This document shows positions 55,701-64,000 of a DNA stretch of 64,000 nucleotides, piece by piece (position 1 is the stretch's first letter; each line of letters starts with the position of its first letter). A model generated the notes under the pieces. That model saw nothing but the letters and a program-made list of their open reading frames with translations, had not been told where the DNA came from and ran no database searches. Origin of the DNA: Opisthocomus hoazin (taxonomy: Eukaryota; Chordata; Aves; Opisthocomiformes; Opisthocomidae). The stretch lies in contig NC_134433.1 in the NCBI RefSeq assembly GCF_030867145.1, forward strand, positions 13,777,216 to 13,841,215. Reading direction: 5' to 3'. The position numbers were made by a program, and so were the translations under genes.

Positions 55701-58700
55701 GACATGCCTGCGAGAGCTGTTTCTGCAGGTTTGGGCAAGCAGGCGTATTTGATCATTGGTGTAGCTGAATCCAAAAGAGAATGCGATGTCAGACCTACCC
55801 CCTTGTTTTTGCTTTGTTGACAGTAACCTAAGTACTAACAAGCAAATAGTTTTATTTTTGCTATTTATGTTTTAACAGTGATTGGAGAATATTTAATACT
55901 GTTGCATGATAATGAAGAAATTATTGTAGTAATATATAAACGAAGTTTGGGGGGGGGGAAGACCTTATTGGTAATTTCACTTCTATATGGGCTTAACTTA
56001 AAATTATTCTGGAAAGCAATTATAAGCTTTTTGTACCAAAGACAGTATTTTTTTTGTTTGCATGGTAAAATACCTAATATATTTTTTGGGCTGCGATCAG
56101 GTTATACTGTATTTAAATGCTTCTGTGGTGGTGGTTTTAGATTTTAAAATAATTGATTGTAAGTTAAAAGAGACTCTTGCAGTGTCTAAAGTATTTGGGG
56201 ATCTGGCATAAAAGATTTCATAAGAATTTAATTATGGGTTTAATTGTCCCTAGTACAGCCATATACTTTAGCATTGTCTTGACAAGAAGCTGCTGAGTAA
56301 ACTATCCAGATATCTTTCTCATCGTATTTCCTTTTCTTTTATGAACATACTCGATTTAGAGAGAAAGCTTTAAATGCTGTAGTTACAGCAATAAAAGTAT
56401 GTGGTCAACTTAGTGTTTATAAACTCTATATGTTGTGCTACACTAGGCCTGGCCTAATGGGATTTAGTAGTTTCCAAGATAAGGCTTTTCTTACACGTTT
56501 CCTGGTGTGCCCTTTTACTTGAAAACAGTTGGAGTTAAACGCAAGCAAAGAGCTCTATCGCCCTAATTTGCAAATGTGAGTCTGCTTCACAGCTTGAGTT
56601 CTGGAACAGCTGGATCTGAATCCAACACATTCTTCTGAATCTGGAGAACATCTGGAGTCTTCTCTGGAGCAGTGTAGATTTGATGTGTTATTACAGAGCT
56701 GCAGAACAAACTGATATCCAGCTGAAAAAAACCTCAGCACTTTAAGGAAGCTTATTTAGCAGCAAGCTGCTAGTAAGAGCCTGGCAAATTCTCAATTTTG
56801 TTAACAAGGCAAGTTGTTGTTCTCCTTTTTCTGTGCAGCATCAGTCCTGAATTTCTTAAGCAGTAATATTTCTAATAAATTGTGCTAGTTAAATGATTAT
56901 GTTAAATGATAATGCATGGTACTAGATGGGAACGTCTTCTACAAATTTGGCAAATCTCCTGTAGCATATTTGGAAGTGCTTTTCCTCAGGAGGAAAAATT
57001 ACACAGAACAGGCTGTGTATCTTGTGTGTGTAATAGGATTTTGTTCCTCTCCTAATTCTGAATTAGTGGCACTGGAAAGCAGTTAACAAATTGGTTTTAA
57101 TTTGCCAACCCCTCTCTTGATCATTATCCCAGCTGGACCAGAAATTGTGTTGAACATGGGAGTGCGTTCTAATTTTTTTTTTGTTTTATTATTGCGTTTG
57201 TATATGTTTATGGCATGTCTGTACTTCAGCAGTCAGTAAGGCCCTTTTCTTGAGGAAAACATTACTGAAGTCACAGAGCTTTGGGTCCAGTATAGACTGT
57301 ACTCTCAGATGTCACATGTTTGTTCATAGGTGGATAAAAAGAACAGCCCAGTGTTCTGAAGGAAGTGTTCAAACTTCAGGCTGGGACTTTCTCGATGTCT
57401 GCTGGAATGATACCTTTTGAGTATCTTTTCTAATTAAATGAGTAATTCACTTCTCGTTGGAATAAAGCTTATTTTTTCTGTTCTGGTGTGAGGTTTCTCA
57501 TACTTACTTTTCATCAGTATTGTTACTACTTTCTGCTTTCTTTACTCCTCCTATGAGCTAAGCTTCTACAGAGTGGTTTTGGGATTGGATTAGAACTTTT
57601 CAAAGCAGCAGATTGGAACAGGATTAGCTATTTTACTTTGAAAAATATGACTGGGTGTTTTAGTTGTTTATTTTTTTAATTTAAAATTAAAACTTTTTCA
57701 TCAAAAGAATAATATTTTTTTAAATGTAGTTTTGCTAGCTAAAAAGCCAAAAGACTGAAAGCACCATTGCTGATTTCCCGATCCGTCTATTCCTGATTAA
57801 CTTGAATCAAGTAAAAAACAGCTTTCGCATCCCTGCCATTTGTTGTTTATGCTTACCACAAAATTGATGAATTTTTTAAAAGAGCTCATTTCTGCTAGTG
57901 CTAAATGTGTCGGTGCTAATAAACATCACACTCCAGATTCTGAAACAATACTTCGGAAGGAGGTTTCTCAATCCTGCGGTGCTAGGCTGCAATCGACAGG
58001 CGTGCTACTTGATTTCTGTGGCAAACGGAGCCAAAGGTCCTGAGTTCAAATCCCATCTCTGATTCATGATGCGTTGTCTATTCTTGCATCAGCTTTCCCA
58101 CTGCAACAGTTACTTGCTTCTCGCTTTGCAGCAAGATTGTGAGGGCTCATTGCATCATAAAGCGTCAAAAGTACCTCCACTGGGATCAATTTAATTGAAT
58201 AACATGTGTGTTGGGTTTGAGCCTGTATGAAATACACGTGTGGTTCAAGGCAGACTTCTTTGCTTCCAGTGCAGTTAATATAGGAACAGACATGCTGGAG
58301 CTAGATTGTCACCTGACGAAAGATGAGCAAGTGGTTGTGTCGCATGATGAGAACCTGAAGAGATCAACAGGAGTTGATGTCAACATATCGGACCTCAAAT
58401 ACTCGGTAAGTTGGAGAGAAAACCTTAGTGCTAGATGATGTTTCAAAATGCATCTGTAGGTAGTATGTACGTGTCTGTATGTCTAGTATCCAAAATCTAA
58501 GGAGGAGATTCATCTTGTCTTACTAAAAAAAAAAAAAAAAAAAAAAAAAAGCTTAACTAGGCTCTCTGCATAGTCAAGGGCAGAAAACCGGCGCGTATCC
58601 AGAGGGCAATTAACGCTGTCCAATAGCAGCTTGGATGAGTAGCTCTGGAGGTGGGCTTGTGTTGCCATGCTGATGACAAAGGAAGCTTAGTCAACACGGT

Positions 58701-61700
58701 CCTTCTTGTATGACCAGCTTTTTAATGGGAAAACCGGTACTTGAATCCCACCTGCACTGACAGTTTTAAAAGCCCGTTTTACAGAACTGTCTTTCCATCT
58801 GATATTTAAGTGGAATTCTCAGAATTTTCAGACAGGCATCTGGAAGCGTTTTACCGTACTCAGCTACAGGTAACACGAGTCTAAGAATGCCAAATAGTTC
58901 AAGTAAGAGTTAATGCAGTGCTTCTAAATCACTTTTGGGGCAAGAAGGTTTTAAAAAAATATGATTTTTGTCTTTAATGTTTTGATTGTTTATGAATTAT
59001 AATTTTTTGTCTTTTTCAAGAAGAGTCATGATTATATCCCTGCATTTGAATTAGTGTTCTATTTCCTTTTATTTTTAAGGAACTCCCACCATATCTCCGC
59101 AAGTTAGATGTCACATTTCAGAAAGGTAAGTTTTGGTCTTTTGCTATTTCAATTTGCAGTACTAGTAACTAATTTTCCATTATTGTAGTGTGGTAATTTC
59201 TTATTTTGGCAAAGGGAGTAGAAAAGTGGATTTGCTTCTATCAGCACCTTGATAAGAGAAGTTTTAGAAGGAAAATATAATCCTAGCTTTAGAAACCAAA
59301 ATATATTTTTTCATACCTGTTAGCAGTGACAAAATTTAAGATGTAAGACAACTTTTTCCAAGTAAACATTTCAATTGTGTGCTTGTCTACTGCTTGCAAC
59401 TGCTTTCCAGCTCCCCTGTGAGGTCTTCAGAGGGTGCTGACTGAATATTTGTTGTTCCGAAAAACAAAGAGAAGGCAGAAGAGAGTTTCTTTACAACTCA
59501 AATACCTCAGTACTAATATTGCTGCATAAGAGGAAAACCTGGAAAAAGATGAAGCTGTTTTCTTGTGAAAACTGTGGTAAAGCTTACAGGCTAAAATTGA
59601 GAGCGCTTCCACCTAGAAAAGGCTACCAGAGATTATATCAGATGTGTGTGTTTGCTTGAGGGGCTTTGTGACTATCTTCTGTAGCTTTGCCGTATTTGAA
59701 TTGCCCAGCAAGCAAATTTTTTGTGAAATATTTGTGTTCAAAATTGCAAAATACTTAAAATGCACCAAGATGAGATCCATGACATGTTATTTTCACACAT
59801 AAGTATCTTTTGTTTATGTACAGTAATACAAAGAAATTGTATTACTGAGAGCCTTCAGTTAATTCCCTAGAGCTACAAGCAGTTTCAGACAATAAAATCT
59901 AGGGGGTTTGCCTTCTGTTCCCTTCACTCATTATGCTTCTCCAGTAAATTTTCCTAGCAGGAAATTTTTTTTTCTCATTTGGTCTTGTTTCATGTCAGTC
60001 TCGTTGCATTTGGTATGTGGTAACTGAGCTTTGCTATTTCAGTGTTTTAACGATCCCTGCACTCCTACTGTTGCTAAATAATGACTGAATTTAATGAAGT
60101 TCAAACCTAAATGTGCAATATGCTCAGGGCATTTTTATTATGGGAGTGAGCTTGTCGTAATTAATTACAGCTATCGGAGTGAAGTAAACTTCTTTTTCAG
60201 TTCAAAAGTGTGTTAATTCTAGGAACTGGGGTTTTTTGATTTTGATTTTTTCTCCAATTTTAAGGTAACAAATGCTCTTACATCTCAGCTTTTATCTGTG
60301 GTGTATTAAAAATGGTCACAGCAGTGACAACTTTCTTGTTTCCCCAGAATGTCACTGCGAGGGGAAAGACAACCGTATTCCACTCCTGAAAGAGGTGTTT
60401 GAAGCATTTCCACAAACTCCTGTCAACATTGACATCAAAGTGAACAACAATGTGTTGATCAAAAAGGTACCTGAAAATCTACGATGAACTGAGACTGAAT
60501 GTCATGTAATCATGTTGAAATTCCAAAATAAAAGTTTCTTGGGAGTTGCTAGCAGTCTGTGATACTAAAATCCGTGTTCTTGGCCTGCTTCATCCTTCAC
60601 GTGTTAGATCTTGCTCCATGTATGAGGTAATACAGAAGACAGAGACGTGATCTTCTGCAAGATATTCAGCAGACAGCTCTGTACTGACCCTTTATCTTGA
60701 CATGAAACTGATGCTACACTGCTAGACACGTATTTGGTTTGTACTTCATATGAAGGGTTGTCTTACAGACTGTTGCTTACTAAAGCATCATAAAAACATG
60801 GTCAGTGTAAAGATAAGTGTGCATTACAGAAAAGGAAATCTGCTTTCCATCAGATACTATTTTGCCATTGTGTTTTTTTAACTTCTGTAGGGTTTTTTGT
60901 AGGTATGATGGTCTTTCATTTGATCTGTTGACCTGAACACCAGTTTCTTTCCAGTCAAAGCAGCACAATCATCTTAAGACAGGAGAGACTGTAGAAGAAC
61001 TGTCTTTTCTGTAATGGCTCATGTAGTTGAGAAGCAACAAGTAGAGTTTCAGTTAAATAATTCTGCATATGATTTTCAATGAATACCTGTTAGGGTTCTG
61101 CTTTTTTATATTGCAGGTTTCAGAGCTGGTGAGTCAGTATAAGCGAGAGCATTTGACGGTGTGGGGGAATGTCAGTTATGAGGTGGTATCAAAGTGTCTT
61201 AAGGAGGTAAGAATGGGTCCAGCTGAGCTTGGTTCTTGCCTGCTTGGTACTGTGTGGTGACAAAATGGACAGAAAAGTACCCTGTAAATCAAGGTCTAGC
61301 CAGCTATGCCAGACTTCCAGATGTGATGGGAAATTTTGCGCTTAGATTGTATTCTGCTCACTACACTGTTACAAAAAAATCAAGCACAGTTAACACCCAT
61401 ATACTCTGCAATAAAATACTTTAGGAGTTAAGCTTAATCATGTTTTATTCTTGTTCTATAAAATATAGGGTGTTATGGTTTTATGCCAGGAACTCTTTGC
61501 GCCTGTTTTGCGCGTCATTCATCTGGTACAAAAGCAATTTTTCTAAGGATTGCTTATTCTGTGTTTCTTTTTATGAAAATATTGGATATGGCCACTAGTT
61601 GACACCCAGTTACATTGGTATAAAGCTGTTTTACAGCTGTAGATTCTGTTCCTTTTTGTGCTGAGGAATTCTACAATTTAGAGTTAAATTACAGTTGTGC

Positions 61701-64000
61701 TTAGTCCCAGGGAGTTATGCACCGGAGTGAAACTGATCTAGTTGAGAGTACAGATGTTGTTCTGATTTATCTGTGCAGGACAGCACACCATTTCCTACCT
61801 GAACAGCAGTTATATTTGTTTATTTTCATAGCATCAATGCTCAAATATTTTGGTTCATAAACAAGCATTTTTGAAAATCTGTTGTGAAGTGAGTTGATGT
61901 GATACCTGCACAGCTTGTATTTTGCGGTGATACTAGTCTAAGACAAAATGCTGCGTAGTGTCATGCGGTCTGGAAAGATGATGAAGGCTGGTCACAAAAG
62001 TGACGAGTGAAACTTTACCTTTTTCAGATCCCAGTGCCCCTTCAAATTCAGCTTTTGCTTGGATTGCAAGCTGCCACAAAGTAATTTAAACTCAGTGGCA
62101 GGCATATCACAACAGTTGGCAGCCTAATCTTTAGGTGCAACTGCTGAACTTTAAGCATGCATTGATGAGTAAATTTAATTGCAACATACTCAGCCATCTC
62201 CCAAGATAATTTAGAATCTTTCTTCCATGGGTCCTGCAGAATGCTGACATTCCCATCATCTTCTGTTTGCAACGCGTCCTCCTGCTTCTTGGCCTGTTCT
62301 ACACTGGTCTGCTGCCATTCATTCCTTTCAAGGAAGAATTCTTGGAAATTCCCATGCCTTCAATCATCCTCAAGTGAGTTGGAGTCTGTCGGTGGGTGCT
62401 GCACTGAAATGACAGTGAAACAAGCGAACAACAATGCCAGCTTGAGCGTCGGTTTAGTTGGTATCCTTAGGCTGAGGATACTGTTTTGTTAGCTTAGGCA
62501 CTTTTGTATATTTCTAAGAGAAAGCTATGGAAATCTTCTACTCCTCTGTATTTAACCTGTCTCTAGCCAGCTCCGAGTTACTCAGTTGTTAGTACGGGGT
62601 GCCTGTGTACATCAGTGTTTCCTGATTACAGCATCTCCTGTATGGACTGCCTTCATGCAGCTGCCGTTACAACTCAGCTTGTGCTGATGCCGTCTAGATA
62701 GCAATAGGTAGCAGTGCTGTACAAATAACTAATTCTTGCAGTTTTCTCGCTCTTTCTTGAGAACAAAGTAGTCTGAATAAGGCGAAAAGGCAAGTCAGTA
62801 GTAGGGTAGATATGAGATCTCACATGCTCTTTGTTTCTCATACTTTACTCCAAATGCTGTTGAATACCCATCTCTGCTGCTTCTCTTACATATAGCACGT
62901 TTCTCTTGTGTAACTCGATTCGAAGTCACTGTCTTAGTGAAATTACTGCTCTAATTTGAGCAACTGCAAGATTAATTCTTCATGTTCCTTTTGTAGGAAC
63001 ATCTGAAATATTTTAATCCGTGCTTTGGTAATATTTTTTTTTTCCCCTCTTTCTCAACAGGCTGAAAGAACCAGAGAAGATGACAAGAAGCCAGAAATTT
63101 ATTATCTGGCTAGCTGACACGTAAGATTATATTCTTATGAAATTTTTATTTATATTTTGCCTATATATTAACTGTTGGCTTAAGCAAGTAAGACTAGCTA
63201 TTGCTATAGGTACTTGTTATGTTGTAATTTTTTTCAGTTTCTTCTGGCTTTATTGGCAGTCCAGCATAAATCAAATTCAAATCTTACATAGGTGTTCCTG
63301 TACGCTTTTGTTTTTCATGCACTGAAACATACTGAGGTGCAGTAACAGCAGGCGTTATTCCAGTTTCGTCTGTTTAGTTTCTGTCATCAAGTGTGTTCGG
63401 TTAATTGGCATGCAAGTAGATTCAGAGCGCAGCTTTCACATTTCATGGGATTGTGACTGTTCCGTGATGTTGTCAGAAGAGAAGCTGTTTGGCTTACATG
63501 GAACACTTTGCATTTTAAGAATATCTGTACTTAAGAGGAAACTTAGTCATAATGCTTTCTGAGGTTGAACGTGATTGCAGTAAGTGTCTTCTGACTCTTG
63601 CTCCTGTGTCTGACATCTATTAGTTTGATTTCCTGAGTGGCCAGTAGAGTTTTCACGTCTTCTGGTGTGAAGGATAAAATGTCTTTTGAAAGCAAAGGGA
63701 TTGATTCATCAAGTATGGTACAGGGTACATGTACGATGATGGAAGAATCTGGTGGATTAGATCTTCAGAAGAGCTGATACAAATATCCATAGCTAATGCA
63801 AATTTCTGGGTATCTGTGTTAACCAGTCGTGAGTTGCGTGAACTAAAAATATTGAGTCTAAATGCTCTATGGAAAACTTATTACAGAACATCAACAGACG
63901 TTGAAAATTTCATCTATGCTTCAAGTTCTTAAATAATATCTTTCTCCTTTCTGCAGACTGCTAATGCGGAAAGCACTTTTTGACCACCTCACTGCTCGGG
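49339..64000 (+). CDS. GDPD1: GDPD1 (GDE4), glycerophosphodiester phosphodiesterase domain 1, coding exons 1-9 (partial)
   Basis: GDPD1 is a membrane lysophospholipase D that releases lysophosphatidic acid and N-acylethanolamines. Exons: 49339-49474, 54015-54057, 58270-58405, 59080-59125, 60348-60466, 61117-61206, 62240-62373, 63061-63120, 63957 to beyond 64000. All are GT-AG and phases agree. About 269 of 314 residues (human length) lie here. Residues 3-23 form a hydrophobic anchor. The TIM-barrel GDPD motif follows: HISHRGGAGENLENT with H43/R44 and E49/N50, then E70 and D72 (metal ligands) in DMLELDC, and H85 in VVVSHDENL. A second hydrophobic segment (VLLLLGLFYTGLLPFIP-like, exon 7) matches the human one. 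Start MSATLYLLSTLGGY equals human with two fewer residues. The C-terminal exon(s) follow outside the window. Confidence 0.95.
49475..54014 (+). other. GDPD1 intron 1
   Basis: A 4.5-kb intron with the end of the CpG island at its 5' side and a long CR1 fragment at about 51,433-51,990. Nothing else is recognised. Confidence 0.8.
51433..51990 (-). mobile_element. CR1 LINE fragment
   Basis: It begins 'cagaatcgcagagtaattgag', 'attggaagggacctctgg', the complement of a CR1 3' end. It then continues through antisense CR1 ORF sequence ('cctctcctctccaggctaaa', 'gcccttctctggact', 'ggagcccagaactggacac'), with the last similarity near 51,990. It lies antisense to GDPD1. A short A/T-rich insertion lies near 51,610-51,640. 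It is longer than the other CR1 copies here. Confidence 0.92.
54058..58269 (+). other. GDPD1 intron 2
   Basis: A 4.2-kb AT-rich intron. The only element I recognise is a MIR-like SINE relic near 57,990-58,110. Confidence 0.65.
57990..58110 (+). mobile_element. MIR-like SINE relic
   Basis: The run 'ggagccaaaggtcctgag', 'ttcaaatcccatctctg' resembles the tRNA-derived head of the ancient amniote MIR SINE (ggagcc...tgggttcgaatcccggctctg), including the polymerase III B box (58041-58054). 'cagttacttgcttctc' downstream resembles the MIR core. It is strongly decayed, and the call is by eye. Confidence 0.55.
58406..63956 (+). other. GDPD1 introns 3-8
   Basis: GT-AG introns of 674 to 1,222 bp. They contain a 26-A run (58525-58550) and an AATAAA at 60527-60532 shortly after exon 5. 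No further repeats or exons are recognised. Confidence 0.7.
58525..58550 (+). repeat. Poly(A) run, 26 bp
   Basis: An uninterrupted 26-A tract in GDPD1 intron 3. No clear retroposon body or target duplication was seen, so its origin is unknown. Confidence 0.9.

Noticed and set aside
58041-58054. tRNA-like B box suggesting a tRNA gene
   Set aside because: No acceptor stem or anticodon arm can be folded. The context fits a MIR SINE relic.

Overview
The window is nuclear DNA from a bird. Evidence: CR1 non-LTR retrotransposon 3' fragments on both strands, an avian-type endogenous-retrovirus solo LTR, compact GC-rich CpG-island promoters, and the vertebrate gene order TRIM37 - SKA2 - PRR11 - SMG8 - GDPD1. 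This order matches human 17q22-q23 and, from memory, chicken chromosome 19. No prokaryotic features are present. Genes were reconstructed exon by exon from protein similarity recalled from the human orthologues, splice sites and reading phase. No alignment was run.

Layout. 1-22,600 (minus): 5' part of TRIM37, coding exons 1-17 (587 residues). The remaining 3' exons lie beyond position 1. The introns carry a CR1 fragment (about 3,031-3,440) and a solo LTR (17,923-18,303) with a clean 5-bp target-site duplication. 23,340-36,494 (minus): SKA2, whose large first intron hosts two microRNA hairpins, miR-301a and a miR-130-type hairpin. 36,495-37,214: a shared SKA2/PRR11 promoter with twelve CCAAT/ATTGG boxes and a CHR-like TTTGAA. 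Next to it, in SKA2 intron 1, are a perfect 74-bp palindrome and a degenerate GC-rich tandem repeat. 37,200-41,780 (plus): PRR11, 9 coding exons, one intron with a GC donor. 42,000-48,100 (plus): SMG8, 4 coding exons, 957 residues. 48,880 to the end (plus): GDPD1, coding exons 1-9, the last cut by the window edge.

Together the block holds a ubiquitin ligase active at centrosomes, peroxisomes and chromatin (TRIM37), a kinetochore-microtubule component (SKA2) divergently paired with a mitotic/cell-cycle gene (PRR11), a nonsense-mediated decay regulator (SMG8) and a lysophospholipase D (GDPD1). Each transcription start sits in a CpG island. The sequence between exons is intron or short spacer with little recognisable content beyond the repeats listed. 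The points most worth a second look are the CCAAT array, the 74-bp palindrome, the microRNA pair, and the unresolved 3' end of SKA2.
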